A DNA stretch of 64,000 nucleotides from Actinomadura sp. 6K520 (GCF_004349245.1 NZ_SMLC01000022.1:1-64000), one strand, 5' to 3'; positions 1 to 8,876 are shown, counted from the first letter of the stretch. Translations and numbers: made by a program. Notes: generated by a model from the sequence alone, not told the origin.

Positions 1-191
1 CCCAAGCCCTGAACGTGTCGGCCGGGCTGAACGCGAACACCCACAGGACGGGCGGGCACGCGGGCGATGCCTCGGTGGCTCGCGGGGCGGTCGGTGGCGC
101 GGGGGGCGGAGTACGGCACCGTGGTCAGCCGGTAACGTAGCCGAACCAACGCGAAATATCCCCCGGTAGGCGGATCGAGACCCGGAGTTTC

Positions 192-1358
192 ATGGGGTAC
201 GACGTCAAAATTGTCAAGTCAGCCGAGGTTGCGGAGAGCCGGCAGGATCGGGACCCCTTCTTCGACAACGCCCGTTTCCTGGCGGTGGTCCTGGTCGTCG
301 TCGGACACACGGTGACCCTGTTCCCGCCGAATGACGCGACGCATCCGGCGGTGCTGCTGCTCCAGACCTTCCGGATGCCGCTGCTGATCGTCATCACCGG
401 TCATCTGGCGCGCAACTTCGCCTTCACCGACTCCAAGGTGCGCGGTCTCGTCACCGGGCTCGCCCTGCCCTACCTGATCTTCGAGTTGTGCTACGCGACC
501 TACGCCTGGGCCACCGGTGCGGCCGCCTTCACCCTGCAGATCCTGCTGCCGACCTACCTCATGTGGTTCCTGATGTCGGTGATCATCTGGCGGCTGACCG
601 TCCCGTTCTGGCGGAACGTCCGCTGGCCGCTGGCGATCGCCGTGGCGCTCACCCTCATCTCCTACACCCACGAGATGCCGCACGAACTCACGCTCCGGCG
701 CCTCTTCGCGCTGCTCCCGTTCTTCGTCCTGGGGGTGTGCCTGCGGCGCGAGCACATCAAGTTCCTGAAGAAGCCCGGGATGTCCGCCGTCGGCGTCCTC
801 GTCCTGGCCGCGGGGGTCACCTTCTTCTACACCGGCGGACGCTACGTCCCCGAGTACTGGACCTACTGGGACCGGGGCTACCAGTGGCTCGGCGTCAAGG
901 CGTTCCCCGGAGTGTTCATCCACCTGGGCGTGCTGTGCCTCGCCACGGTTCTCGCCGCCGCCGTCCTGTCGCTGGTCCCCGGCCGGCGGACCTGGTTCAC
1001 CCCGTTCGGCACCAAGACCCTGTACGCCTATCTGCTGCACGGCCTCGGCATCATGACCGTGGTCTACTTCGGTCTTCACCGGACCGCCTTCGTGCAGACC
1101 GTCCCCGGGGTGCTGATCAGCGCCATCGCCGCCGCGGCGGTGGCCGCCCTGCTGTGCACCCCGCCGGTCGTCCGGGCCACCCGCTGCCTGGTCGAACCCA
1201 GGGCGGAATGGCTTTTCCGGCGCCGCACCCCGCCCCCGGCACCCTCGAACCACGTCGGCGCGCGGACGCCGACCACGTGCGGCATGTCGGCCGGTGCGTC
1301 CACGAGGACGCCGGCCGCGGCGGGACGGTCGTCCCGCCACGGCGGTTCCTCCTCGTAA
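192..1358 (+). CDS. acyltransferase-3 family membrane protein
   Basis: Predicted integral-membrane O-acyltransferase of the acyltransferase-3 family, which transfers acyl (often acetyl) groups to sugars or other cell-surface molecules. The N-terminal block DNARFLAVVLVVVGHT (residues 25-40) holds the conserved Arg and the GH histidine (His39). TFRMPLLIVITGH follows at 59-71, and about ten hydrophobic segments run to around residue 330. The last 55 residues are rich in Pro, Arg and Ser and look like a loose cytoplasmic tail. The ATG sits a few bases after GGAG. It is a single gene convergent with its right neighbour, so context does not reveal the acceptor. Confidence 0.85.
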   Translation: MGYDVKIVKSAEVAESRQDRDPFFDNARFLAVVLVVVGHTVTLFPPNDATHPAVLLLQTFRMPLLIVITGHLARNFAFTDSKVRGLVTGLALPYLIFELCYATYAWATGAAAFTLQILLPTYLMWFLMSVIIWRLTVPFWRNVRWPLAIAVALTLISYTHEMPHELTLRRLFALLPFFVLGVCLRREHIKFLKKPGMSAVGVLVLAAGVTFFYTGGRYVPEYWTYWDRGYQWLGVKAFPGVFIHLGVLCLATVLAAAVLSLVPGRRTWFTPFGTKTLYAYLLHGLGIMTVVYFGLHRTAFVQTVPGVLISAIAAAAVAALLCTPPVVRATRCLVEPRAEWLFRRRTPPPAPSNHVGARTPTTCGMSAGASTRTPAAAGRSSRHGGSSS

Positions 1359-1378
1359 CCGTCGGGGCTACCCGGTCG

Positions 1379-1852
1379 TCATCCCCACTGGCCCGGCACG
1401 TAGCCGCCGGCGGGCTGCCGGGTGATGACGTTCATGCGGTTCCAGGTGTTGATGAGGGCGACGAGGGACACCAGGGCGGCGAGCTGGTCCTCGTCGTAGT
1501 GCTTGGCGGCGTTGGCCCAGGTCTCGTCGCTGACCCCGCCGGCCGTGTCGGCGATGCGCGTGCCCTCCTCGGCGAGTTCCAGGGCCGCCCGCTCGGCCTC
1601 GGTGAAGACCGTGGCCTCCCGCCAGGCCGCGACCAGGTTGAGGCGCGCCGGGGTCTCCCCGGCCTCGGTGGCGTCCTTGGTGTGCATGTCCAGGCAGTAA
1701 CCGCACCCGTTGATCTGGCTGGCGCGGATCTTCACCAGTTCCTGCGTCGCGGCCGGCAGCCCGGAGCTCCGCAGGACCTTGTCGGCCGACTGCAGGTGCT
1801 TCAGCAGGCGGGGCAGGACGGCGTTTCCGAAGTAGTCGAGGCGGGCGTCCAT
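1379..1852 (-). CDS. carboxymuconolactone decarboxylase / AhpD-like protein
   Basis: Alkylhydroperoxidase-like protein of the CMD family (157 aa, usual length for the single-domain type). It shows the redox motif C-G-Y-C-x-x-x-H (Cys50, Cys53, His57) typical of AhpD-type peroxidase helpers. The pattern continues with a helix on each side and the C-terminal N-x-W-N-R-M block. These proteins are cytosolic and usually use the Cys pair and His as a proton relay to reduce peroxides or take part in aromatic acid degradation. It is divergent from the TetR gene at 2055 with about 200 bases between them, so that TetR may control it (inference). Confidence 0.88.
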   Translation of the reverse strand: MDARLDYFGNAVLPRLLKHLQSADKVLRSSGLPAATQELVKIRASQINGCGYCLDMHTKDATEAGETPARLNLVAAWREATVFTEAERAALELAEEGTRIADTAGGVSDETWANAAKHYDEDQLAALVSLVALINTWNRMNVITRQPAGGYVPGQWG

Positions 1853-2054
1853 GGTGCTCTCCTTAGGGTGTCGACTGTTCCACCCCTTCGACGGGGCGGC
1901 CCGGTGGGATGTGACATCGGGCGGGCAGCACGCACCCTGGCAAGCGGCGGTCGAGTCCTGTTAAACGTCGGCACTATGAAGTTTTTCGATGATTTGGAAC
2001 GCCATTGACTTGGCGGGGCGCCGGATCAGGGCGTTGGGCGCCTAATGTGGCGGA

Positions 2055-2687
2055 ATGTCCAATGTCATCCCACGTCAACGCATCATCGAGGGCGCCGCCC
2101 GATTGTTCGGAGAGCTCGGTTACGACGGCACGCCACTCCAGCTCATCGCCGACGCCCTGGGCGTGCGCACCTCGGCGATCACGGAGGTCGTCGGGGACAA
2201 GCGCACGCTCTACATCGAGGTCATGCGGCAGGCGTTCGAGGCGGAACGGACGGTGCTGGAGGCGGCCGTGGCGGAGGCCGGCAGCGGCCCGGCGGCCGTC
2301 CACGAGATCATGGACGCCTACCTGGACTTCCACGTCGCGAACCCGCAGAACCGCGCGCTGTGGGCGCACCGCTGGGTCGCCGACGCCGCCGACCTCTCCG
2401 AACTGGAGGACCGCTACGCCCGGCCCCTCTTCGAGCTGGTCGCCGAGAGGATCGGGGGCCTGGTGCCGCCGGACGTCGACACCTACTACCTGCTCGGCAC
2501 CATGGTCTGGTGCGTGCACGGCTTCCTCGGCTCGGGCCTCTTCGACCGCCCGCGGGGCATGAGGAAGGCCGACGACCCGGCCGCCGTCGAGTCGTTCCGG
2601 CGGCACCTGCACGTGCTGATGGACCGCCTGCTCGTCCCCCAGGCACCGCCCCCGAACGGCCGGACCCGGGCGATGGCGCGCAACTGA
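2055..2687 (+). CDS. TetR/AcrR family transcriptional regulator
   Basis: One-component repressor of 210 aa. The N-terminal helix-turn-helix (about residues 7-52) reads IIEGAARLFGELGYDG followed by LIADALGVRTSAITEVVG. The usual aromatic recognition-helix end (Y-x-x-F) is replaced by ITEVVGDK, which is unusual for the family. The remaining 150 residues form the variable helical ligand domain. The ATG is preceded by a weak GCGGA. It is divergent from the AhpD-like gene at 1852, the most likely target, and convergent with the WYL regulator. Confidence 0.9.
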   Translation: MSNVIPRQRIIEGAARLFGELGYDGTPLQLIADALGVRTSAITEVVGDKRTLYIEVMRQAFEAERTVLEAAVAEAGSGPAAVHEIMDAYLDFHVANPQNRALWAHRWVADAADLSELEDRYARPLFELVAERIGGLVPPDVDTYYLLGTMVWCVHGFLGSGLFDRPRGMRKADDPAAVESFRRHLHVLMDRLLVPQAPPPNGRTRAMARN

Positions 2688-2700
2688 CCCGCCCGCCGAC

Positions 2701-3702
2701 TCACGCCGTGTTCATCGCTCCGCCGGGCGGTGGGGCCGCGGCGCGCGTGAAGCGCTCTCCCCAGTCGTTGAGCCGGTCGAGCAGCTCCGGCGGCTCCACG
2801 ACCCGGAAGTCGGCGCCGGCCATGCCCATCGCCATGGCGGGCCAGTCCAGGGTGTCGGACATCATCCGCACCCGGCAGCGCTCGGCGCCGATCTCCTCGA
2901 CGGTGCACCAGCGGCCGATCCGCGCCCGGACGGCCGCCGCCGGCGCGTCGACCAGCACCTCCACCCGGTACGAGTGCGGCGGCGGCTCCCGCAGGCTGCC
3001 GCGGACGTACTCGGCGGCGTCCGCGGCGGGCAGCTCGCGGGGACGGAACCGGGCGCCGGTGCCGTCCGGGGCGCTGAGCCGGTCGACGCGGAAGCTGCGC
3101 CAGTCGTGCCGGACGAGGTCGTAGGCGACCAGGTACCAGCGGCGCCCGACCGGCACCAGCCGGTGCGGCTCGACGTGCCGGTCGGTGGCCCGGCCCTGGG
3201 CGTCGGTGTAGGCGAAGCGGAGCCGTTCGCTGTCGCGGCAGGCCAGCGCGATGGTGGTGAGGACGGCGGAGTCGATGTCCGTCCCGGCCGGGCGGCCCCA
3301 CTCCGCGGGCACCGTCATCGCGCGCAGCGCCTCCACCCGGTGGCGCAGCCGGGCCGGCATGACCTGCACGACCTTGGCCAGCACGCGCACCGAGGACTCG
3401 GCGATGCCCGCCACCGCGCCCTGCGCCGCGGCCTGGAGCCCGACCGCGAGCGCGACCGCCTCCTCGTCGTCGATCACCAGCGGCGGCAGCGTCGCGCCCG
3501 CGGCCAGCTGGTAGCCGCCGTCGATGCCGCGCTGGGCGTGGACCGGGTAGCCCAGCTCGCGCAGCCGGTCGATGTCCCGGCGCAGGGTGCGGGCGGAGAC
3601 GCCCAGCCGGTCGGCCAGCTCGCCTCCGGGCCAGTAGCGGTGGGTCTGCAGCAGGGACAGCAGGCGGAGCGTCCGGTCGCTGGTGTTCGCCATGTCTCCC
3701 AT
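2701..3702 (-). CDS. WYL-domain transcriptional regulator (YafY-type)
   Basis: Helix-turn-helix regulator of 333 aa. An N-terminal HTH_11 domain (about 8-60: LLSLLQTHRYWPGGELADRL) is followed by a WYL domain with the signature RRWYLVAYDL near the middle and a C-terminal WCX-type region. WYL domains bind ligands or nucleic acid and often switch the attached HTH. It is divergent from the DinB-family gene at 3791, with 88 bases between the starts, so it probably controls that gene; this arrangement is common in actinomycetes. The ligand is unknown. Confidence 0.92.
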   Translation of the reverse strand: MGDMANTSDRTLRLLSLLQTHRYWPGGELADRLGVSARTLRRDIDRLRELGYPVHAQRGIDGGYQLAAGATLPPLVIDDEEAVALAVGLQAAAQGAVAGIAESSVRVLAKVVQVMPARLRHRVEALRAMTVPAEWGRPAGTDIDSAVLTTIALACRDSERLRFAYTDAQGRATDRHVEPHRLVPVGRRWYLVAYDLVRHDWRSFRVDRLSAPDGTGARFRPRELPAADAAEYVRGSLREPPPHSYRVEVLVDAPAAAVRARIGRWCTVEEIGAERCRVRMMSDTLDWPAMAMGMAGADFRVVEPPELLDRLNDWGERFTRAAAPPPGGAMNTA

Positions 3703-3790
3703 TCTCCGGCACTTCCGGTCAGAAAGTGGCCGCTATGGCTCCTAACGTGGTGTTCGTTCGACGGAGCAAGAGCGATCGAAGGCGGAGGCC

Positions 3791-4351
3791 ATGACTGTGA
3801 ACGCGACGACGGAGAACCCGGGCACCCGTGACCTGGCCGCGGAGCCCACCGGTGAGCGCGCCGACCTGCTGGCGATGCTGGCCAAGCACCGGCACTTCCT
3901 GCGCTTCACCACCCGCGGCCTCAGCGACGAGCAGGTCGGGATGCGGACGACGGCGAGTGAGCTGTGCCTCGGCGGCCTCATCAAGCACGTCGCCAACGGC
4001 GAGCGAGCATGGGTGGACTTCATCCTGCACGGCTCGTCCGCGATGGGCGACTTCGACGACATGACCGAAGAGGACTTCGCGCAGCGGGACAACGAGTTCC
4101 GGATGCTTCCGGGCGAGACGCTGGCCGGTGTGCTCGACGCGTACGCCGAGGTCGCCCGCCGCACCGACGAGCTGGTCGCCACCCTCCCCGACCTGGACGC
4201 GACCCAGGCGCTCCCCAAGGCGCCGTGGTTCCAGGACGCGCACTGGTCGGCCAGGCGGGTGCTCATGCACATCATCGCCGAGACGGCCCAGCACGCAGGG
4301 CACGCCGACATCATCCGGGAGTCCCTGGACGGCTCCAAGACCATGGGCTGA
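3791..4351 (+). CDS. DinB family protein (DUF664)
   Basis: Four-helix-bundle protein of the DinB/DUF664 group, 186 aa. Candidate metal-binding histidines are His66 in the segment GLIKHVANGER and two near the C terminus in ETAQHAGHADIIRE. This triad is typical of metal-dependent DinB-like thiol transferases that use mycothiol or bacillithiol. The ATG follows a GGCGGAGGCC stretch that can act as ribosome binding site. It lies opposite the WYL regulator. The exact substrate cannot be inferred. Confidence 0.88.
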   Translation: MTVNATTENPGTRDLAAEPTGERADLLAMLAKHRHFLRFTTRGLSDEQVGMRTTASELCLGGLIKHVANGERAWVDFILHGSSAMGDFDDMTEEDFAQRDNEFRMLPGETLAGVLDAYAEVARRTDELVATLPDLDATQALPKAPWFQDAHWSARRVLMHIIAETAQHAGHADIIRESLDGSKTMG

Positions 4352-4396
4352 CCCAAAGCGTGAAAGCGCGTCCCCGTCCCGCGCCGGCTCGACGCC

Positions 4397-5251
4397 ATGA
4401 AGATCGTGGTGGAGGGTGGGTCCGTGCGGGACGGCGGACGTGAGGATCGTGCTGTGACCCAGGTGCATTCGGTGCTGCTGCGGGCCGGGGAGGAGCGGTG
4501 CGCGACGGCCGCCCGGCCGCCCGCCGCGGCGCTGCGGCCGTATGTCGCCGGATACGGGGACTTCCGCACCGGGACGCCGGGAGTCGTGCGGCGCCGGGTC
4601 CTGCCGCTGAACCTGGTCACGCTGCTGGTCGACCTCGACGGGCCGGGCCCGCTGGCCTTCGGTGCCCGGGGCGCGCCGATGGTCTACGGGGAGGCGGGCT
4701 GGCGGCGCGGCGTCACGGTCGGGTTGACGGTCGCCGGGGCGCGGGCCCTGCTGGGGACGCCGATGTGCCTCCTGACCGGCACGGCCGTCGAGCTCGCGGA
4801 CGTGCTCGGGCGCCGGGCCGGGGAGCTCGCGGAGCGGCTGGCCGCCGCGCCGGACCCGCCGGCGCGGTTCGCCGTCCTGGACGACCTGCTCACCAGGTGG
4901 CTGTGCCCCGGGAAGGGACCGGACGGGCCGGCCATGCTGGGGTGGTGGCGGTTGCAGGAGGCGGCGGGCGGGATCTCCGTCGGGGACCTCGCCGCGGAGA
5001 TCGGCGTGAGCCGGCGCCGGCTGGAGACCGGGTTCCGGCGGGAGATCGGGCTCAGCCCGAAGACGGTCGCGAGGGTCGCGCGGTTCCAGCGGGCCGCGCA
5101 GGTGCTCGGCACGTCCGGCGCGTTCCGGGCCGCCGTCGCCTGCGGGTACGCCGACCAGCCGCATTTCAACCGCGAGGTGCGGGCGATGACCGGGGTCACG
5201 CCCACCGAACTGTGCGCATTGCTTCAATACACCGGGCGGCCCACCGGCTAG
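4397..5251 (+). CDS. AraC family transcriptional regulator
   Basis: Regulator with a C-terminal AraC double helix-turn-helix (about residues 185-280). The segment ISVGDLAAEIGVSRRRLETGF and the later CGYADQPHFNREVRAMTG match the two HTH units. The N-terminal half is a poorly conserved sensor domain. Two starts are possible: the ATG at 4397 and a GTG at 4454 (TQVHSVLL), which would give about 265 aa. The SDR gene begins 12 bases after the stop, so the two are probably co-transcribed and the SDR enzyme may be its target. Confidence 0.88.
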   Translation: MKIVVEGGSVRDGGREDRAVTQVHSVLLRAGEERCATAARPPAAALRPYVAGYGDFRTGTPGVVRRRVLPLNLVTLLVDLDGPGPLAFGARGAPMVYGEAGWRRGVTVGLTVAGARALLGTPMCLLTGTAVELADVLGRRAGELAERLAAAPDPPARFAVLDDLLTRWLCPGKGPDGPAMLGWWRLQEAAGGISVGDLAAEIGVSRRRLETGFRREIGLSPKTVARVARFQRAAQVLGTSGAFRAAVACGYADQPHFNREVRAMTGVTPTELCALLQYTGRPTG

Positions 5252-5262
5252 CGTCCGGGGCC

Positions 5263-5982
5263 ATGACGCTCAACGGCAGGACGGCCCTCGTGACGGGTGG
5301 CTCACGGGGAATCGGGCGGGCGATCGTCCGGCGGCTCGCGCGGGAGGGCGCCCGGGTGGTGTTCAGCTACCGGGCGGACAAGGGCGCGGCGGACGCGCTC
5401 GCACGGGAGGTCGCGGGCACGGTCGCGGTCCAGGCCGACCAGGAGGACGTCGGCAGCCTCGACGCGCTGTTCGAACCGGTCGCGGACGGGCTGGACATCC
5501 TCGTCAACAACGCCGCCGTCAATCCGCCCACCCCGCTCCGCGACATCACCGGCGAACTGTTCGACCGCGTGATGACGGTGAACGCGAAGTTCCCGCTGCT
5601 CGCCATGCGCCGTGCGGAGCCGCTGCTGCGCGATGGCGGCCGCATCGTCAACATCTCGACGCTCAACACCGGACTGCCCGTCCCGGGCCTGGCGCTGTAC
5701 TCGGCGAGCAAGGCCGCGCTGGAGCAGTGCACGGCGGTCGCGGCGCGCGAGTTCGGGGCACGGGGCATCACGGTCAACACGGTGTCTCCCGGTGCGACCG
5801 ACACCGGCCTGCTGCGGGAGACCAACTCGCCGGAGGCGCTTGAGCAGACCACGGCGTTCACCGCGCTGGGCCGGCTGGGCACGCCCGACGACATCGCGGA
5901 CGTGGTCGCGTTCCTGGCCGGGCCCGGCGCCCGCTGGATCACCGGGCAGAACATCCGCGTGACGGGCGGCCTCATCCTCTAG
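5263..5982 (+). CDS. SDR family oxidoreductase (3-oxoacyl-ACP reductase-like)
   Basis: Classical short-chain dehydrogenase of 239 aa. It has the Rossmann nucleotide motif TGGSRGIG at residues 11-18, the NNAA motif, a catalytic Ser in NISTLN, the Y-x-x-x-K pair in YSASKAALEQ, and the C-terminal GQNIRVTGG block. The FSYRAD segment after beta-2 suggests NADP preference (inference). It follows the AraC gene by 12 bases. The reading frame is open far upstream, but homology begins only at this ATG. The substrate is not determinable. Confidence 0.93.
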   Translation: MTLNGRTALVTGGSRGIGRAIVRRLAREGARVVFSYRADKGAADALAREVAGTVAVQADQEDVGSLDALFEPVADGLDILVNNAAVNPPTPLRDITGELFDRVMTVNAKFPLLAMRRAEPLLRDGGRIVNISTLNTGLPVPGLALYSASKAALEQCTAVAAREFGARGITVNTVSPGATDTGLLRETNSPEALEQTTAFTALGRLGTPDDIADVVAFLAGPGARWITGQNIRVTGGLIL

Positions 5983-6004
5983 CCAGGCCGGTGGCGTCCC
6001 GCTG

Positions 6005-7027
6005 TCAGGAGCCGGCCGAGTCCTCCTGCTCGTGGGGCTGCTTCTTCGTGACCGCGCGGAGCGAGCCGGGCTTGGCCTTCTCCTCCGGGTGGGTCCGGAC
6101 GCGGAGCAGGCTGGCGACGGTCGTCACGACCAGGATCAGGAGGATCACTCCCAGCGACAGCGGCGTCGGCATCTCCGGCACGGACTTGGAGACGTCCTCG
6201 TGCAGGAAATGAAGGATCAGCTTGATACCGATGAAGATGAGGATCGACGACAGGCCGATCGTCAGGTAGACCAGGCGGTCCAGCAGGCCCTCGACGAGGA
6301 AGTACAGGGCGCGCAGCCCGAGGAGGGCGAACGCGTTGGCGGTGAAGACGATGAACGGCTCGCTCGTCACGCCGAACACGGCCGGGATGGAGTCGAGGGC
6401 GAACAGCAGGTCCGTGCTCCCGATGGCGACGAACACGATCAGCAGCGGTGTCGCGACGCGCCGGCCGTTCTCCCGGGCGATCATCCGGCCGCCGTGGTAG
6501 TCGTCGCTGACCGGGAACAGCTTGCGGGCGCGGCGCACCAGGAAGTTCTCCTCGACGTCCGGCTCCTCGTTGCGGTGCCGGATGAGCTGGACCGCCGTCC
6601 AGATCAGCACCAGGCCGAAGATCAGGAAGGTGAAGGAGAACAGGCTGATCGCCGCGGCGCCGACCGCGATCAGGACGGCCCGCAGGAGGAGCGCGGCGGC
6701 GATGCCGAACAGCAGGGTCTTCTGCTGGAACTCGGCCGGCACCTCGAACCGCGCCATGATGATCACGAACACGAAGAGGTTGTCGACCGACAGGCTCTTC
6801 TCGACCACGTAGCCGGAGAAGTACTCGGTGCCCGCCGTCGAGCCGACGAGCATCCACACGGCGAGGCCGAACAGCAGCGCGACGGCGATGTAGAACACCG
6901 ACCAGAAGGTCGCCTCGCGCATGCCGACCGCGTGCGGCCGCCGGACGGCGACCAGGAGATCCAGCACGAAGAGCCCGACGACCAACGCGATCGTCGCGGT
7001 CCAGGCCCATGCGGATATTTCGACCAT
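6005..7027 (-). CDS. terC: TerC family integral membrane protein
   Basis: TerC/Alx-type inner-membrane protein of 340 aa with about nine hydrophobic segments. Conserved acidic motifs lie inside the membrane: EKSLSVDNLFVFVII and GSTDLLFALDSIPAVFG, the family's hallmark. TerC proteins are implicated in manganese or other metal-ion export, co-translational metallation at the membrane, and tellurite resistance. The C-terminal 50 residues are charged and cytoplasmic. It is a single gene with about 220 bases of leader; no recognisable manganese riboswitch was found there. Confidence 0.93.
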   Translation of the reverse strand: MVEISAWAWTATIALVVGLFVLDLLVAVRRPHAVGMREATFWSVFYIAVALLFGLAVWMLVGSTAGTEYFSGYVVEKSLSVDNLFVFVIIMARFEVPAEFQQKTLLFGIAAALLLRAVLIAVGAAAISLFSFTFLIFGLVLIWTAVQLIRHRNEEPDVEENFLVRRARKLFPVSDDYHGGRMIARENGRRVATPLLIVFVAIGSTDLLFALDSIPAVFGVTSEPFIVFTANAFALLGLRALYFLVEGLLDRLVYLTIGLSSILIFIGIKLILHFLHEDVSKSVPEMPTPLSLGVILLILVVTTVASLLRVRTHPEEKAKPGSLRAVTKKQPHEQEDSAGS

Positions 7028-7249
7028 GCGGCGGCTCCACTCGGTGCGAGGCGACGGCTGTCGTATATCCGTTCTGCGGCGCTTCTACCGTCGAACGCGC
7101 GGTGACGCCGACGATACCGGCCGGTGTACGACGGCACACCGAGGTGTGAAGCCCCCCGGCCGCCCCCGGAGCCGGGTGAGTTCGACCCAGGTACAGGATG
7201 AGTACTTGCGCCGATGTGGCCGCCCGCGCGCGGACGGCAGGCTGCGGGC

Positions 7250-8011
7250 ATGGATACTTCGCGCTGGCGTCCCCTCGCCCTCCTCGCCAAGGCGGCCCTG
7301 GCCGTCCTCCTCGCGCTCGCCGTGGCCTTCCCCGAGTGGGACCGGTTCGCGGACAAGGCGATGGGCGTCCGCGTGGCCGCCTATCCCGCCGCCGTCATGC
7401 TCGTGACGCTGGTCTGGGCGCTCCGGGGCCGGGGCAGGGCGTTTCCGTGGGACATCGACCTTCTCGTGACGGCCCCGTTCCTCATCGACGTCGCGGGGAA
7501 CGCCGCCGACCTGTACGACACCGTGACATGGTTCGACGACGCGTGCCACTTCGGGAACTGGGCGCTGCTCTGCGCCGCGGGCGGCTTGGGCCTGCGGCGG
7601 TGGGGCCGCCTCCCGTCCTGGGCGCTCGCGCTGTGCTGCACCGGCATGGGTGCCGCGGCGGCGATCCTCTGGGAGTTCTTCGAGTACGGCGTCTTCATCC
7701 TGGACACCCCCGAGAGCGTGTCCATCTACCGCGACACCATCGGCGACCTCATGCTCGGTCTCGCCGGTGCCGCCGCGGCCGGTCTCGTCCTCGCCTTCGC
7801 GGCGGCCCGCGCCGCGTCAGTAGACGAGAGCCTGGACGCCGTCGGTCGTGATCTCCTCGACGAAGGTCGGCGCCCCGGCGATGCGGATGCCCGGGAGGAC
7901 GTCGTCCGGGCCGATGCCGCGGCGGGCCGCGCACTGGGTGCAGAGGGTGACGCGCCCGGCGGAGAGGATCACGGCGAGCAGGTCGTCCAGGGGAGTGGCG
8001 TGCGGCAGTGA
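7250..8011 (+). CDS. conserved membrane protein (YjdF/DUF2238-like)
   Basis: Polytopic membrane protein with about six hydrophobic segments over residues 8-190. The motifs WFDDACHFGNWAL, WEFFEYGVF and YRDTIGDLMLGL recall the acidic/His pattern of the YjdF/DUF2238 family. That membership is tentative and the function unknown. The ATG at 7250 is the first that precedes the hydrophobic region. The last 65 residues are hydrophilic and lie entirely antisense to the DsrE gene, overlapping it by 195 bases. They look like accidental read-through, because the membrane part ends at about 7815. Confidence 0.7.
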   Translation: MDTSRWRPLALLAKAALAVLLALAVAFPEWDRFADKAMGVRVAAYPAAVMLVTLVWALRGRGRAFPWDIDLLVTAPFLIDVAGNAADLYDTVTWFDDACHFGNWALLCAAGGLGLRRWGRLPSWALALCCTGMGAAAAILWEFFEYGVFILDTPESVSIYRDTIGDLMLGLAGAAAAGLVLAFAAARAASVDESLDAVGRDLLDEGRRPGDADAREDVVRADAAAGRALGAEGDAPGGEDHGEQVVQGSGVRQ

Positions 8012-8179
8012 GAACCCCCCCGCCCGCTCCGGCAGTGCGAACCACGCGGACTCGCCGGTCAGCCAGAGGGAGACGGGCACGTCGCTCGCCGCGGCGGCGG
8101 CGGCCACCGTGAACGCCTGGTTGCAGCGCTCGGGTGCGTCGGCCCCCGCCGTGACCTTGATCACCAGTGGTCTCGCCAT
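7817..8179 (-). CDS. DsrE family protein
   Basis: Small (120 aa) cytosolic DsrE/F-like alpha/beta protein. It begins PLVIKVTAGADAPERC and has a conserved Cys pair in VTLCTQCAARRGI near residue 82, where DsrE-type proteins carry the sulfur-relay cysteine. The family takes part in sulfur trafficking or acts as small peroxiredoxin-like partners. It is convergent with the membrane-protein frame on the plus strand and overlaps its tail. Start ATG; no partner sulfurtransferase lies nearby. Confidence 0.82.
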   Translation of the reverse strand: MARPLVIKVTAGADAPERCNQAFTVAAAAAASDVPVSLWLTGESAWFALPERAGGFSLPHATPLDDLLAVILSAGRVTLCTQCAARRGIGPDDVLPGIRIAGAPTFVEEITTDGVQALVY

Positions 8180-8218
8180 AGCCGCACTCTAGCCGCGGTC
8201 CCCGCGTAGCATCGCGCT

Positions 8219-8317
8219 ATGGGTGGGATGGTGAACGCGGGGATCCTCGTCCTCGTCCTCGGGCTCATGGCGGTCGCGGCCGTCCTGCTGGTGATCCGGC
8301 TCGGACGGCTCAAGTAG
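8219..8317 (+). CDS. 32-aa single-pass membrane microprotein
   Basis: Short frame starting MGGMVNAGILVLVLGLM and ending VIRLGRLK, with one continuous transmembrane helix and a short positive C-terminal tail, so a C-in topology is expected. It sits 57 bases before the FABP gene on the same strand. No clear Shine-Dalgarno sequence lies before the ATG. The hydrophobicity and positive-inside tail favour a real membrane microprotein, but at 32 codons it could be chance. Function unknown. Confidence 0.4.
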   Translation: MGGMVNAGILVLVLGLMAVAAVLLVIRLGRLK

Positions 8318-8373
8318 CGGATCGGGGGCGGACGGGCGCCGACCCGGCGGTGTCGCCGCTACGCTCGGTGCCC

Positions 8374-8859
8374 ATGGATCCTGAGCTGCACCCGGACCTC
8401 GAGCCGCTGAAGTTCCTCCTCGGCACCTGGGAGGGAGCCGGCGTCGGCGGCTATCCCACGATCGAGTCGTTCAACTTCGGTCAGGAGATGTCCTTCACCC
8501 ACACCGGGAAGCCGTTCCTCGTCTACGCCAGCCGGACGTGGCTGATCGAGGAGGACGGCACGCTCGGGCGGCCGCTGGGCATGGAGACGGGCTACTGGAG
8601 GCCGCGCCCCGACCACAAGGTCGAGGTCACGCTGGCGCACCCCACGGGCATCGTCGAGATCTACGTCGGGAACGTGGCGTTCACGCGGGTCGAGCTGCAG
8701 ACGGACGTCGTCGCCCGCACGGAGTCGGCGAAGGAGGTGACGGGCGGGCACCGCCTGTACGGGTTGATCGGCGAGGACCTCGGCTGGGCCTACGACATGG
8801 CGGCGATGGGGCACAACCTCCAGTCGCACCTGTCCGCCCAGCTCAAGCGGGTCGGCTGA
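8374..8859 (+). CDS. FABP-like / nitrobindin heme-binding protein
   Basis: Beta-barrel protein of the FABP-like (THAP4/nitrobindin) family, 161 aa. The diagnostic motif GTWEGAGVGGYP spans residues 17-28. A C-terminal histidine in MAAMGHNLQSH is the likely heme ligand. Nitrobindins bind ferric heme and scavenge or isomerise peroxynitrite. The ATG at 8374 is preferred over an upstream start because homology begins at DPELHPDL. It lies next to the Nur-type regulator, the same neighbourhood as in Streptomyces (established gene order). Confidence 0.92.
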   Translation: MDPELHPDLEPLKFLLGTWEGAGVGGYPTIESFNFGQEMSFTHTGKPFLVYASRTWLIEEDGTLGRPLGMETGYWRPRPDHKVEVTLAHPTGIVEIYVGNVAFTRVELQTDVVARTESAKEVTGGHRLYGLIGEDLGWAYDMAAMGHNLQSHLSAQLKRVG

Positions 8860-8876
8860 CGCGAGCGCCCGGTCCT

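Noticed and set aside
1-191. Open frame from base 3 to a stop near 137 on the plus strand
   Set aside because: Too short and low in recognisable content to call the end of a gene; could be a partial tail or chance.
2486-3712. Long antisense frames over the WYL regulator and other genes
   Set aside because: Arg/Pro/Ala/Gly-rich translations are typical shadows of G+C-rich genes and lack motifs.
7028-7249. Manganese (yybP-ykoY) riboswitch in the terC leader
   Set aside because: Conserved riboswitch core sequences were not seen on reading the minus strand.
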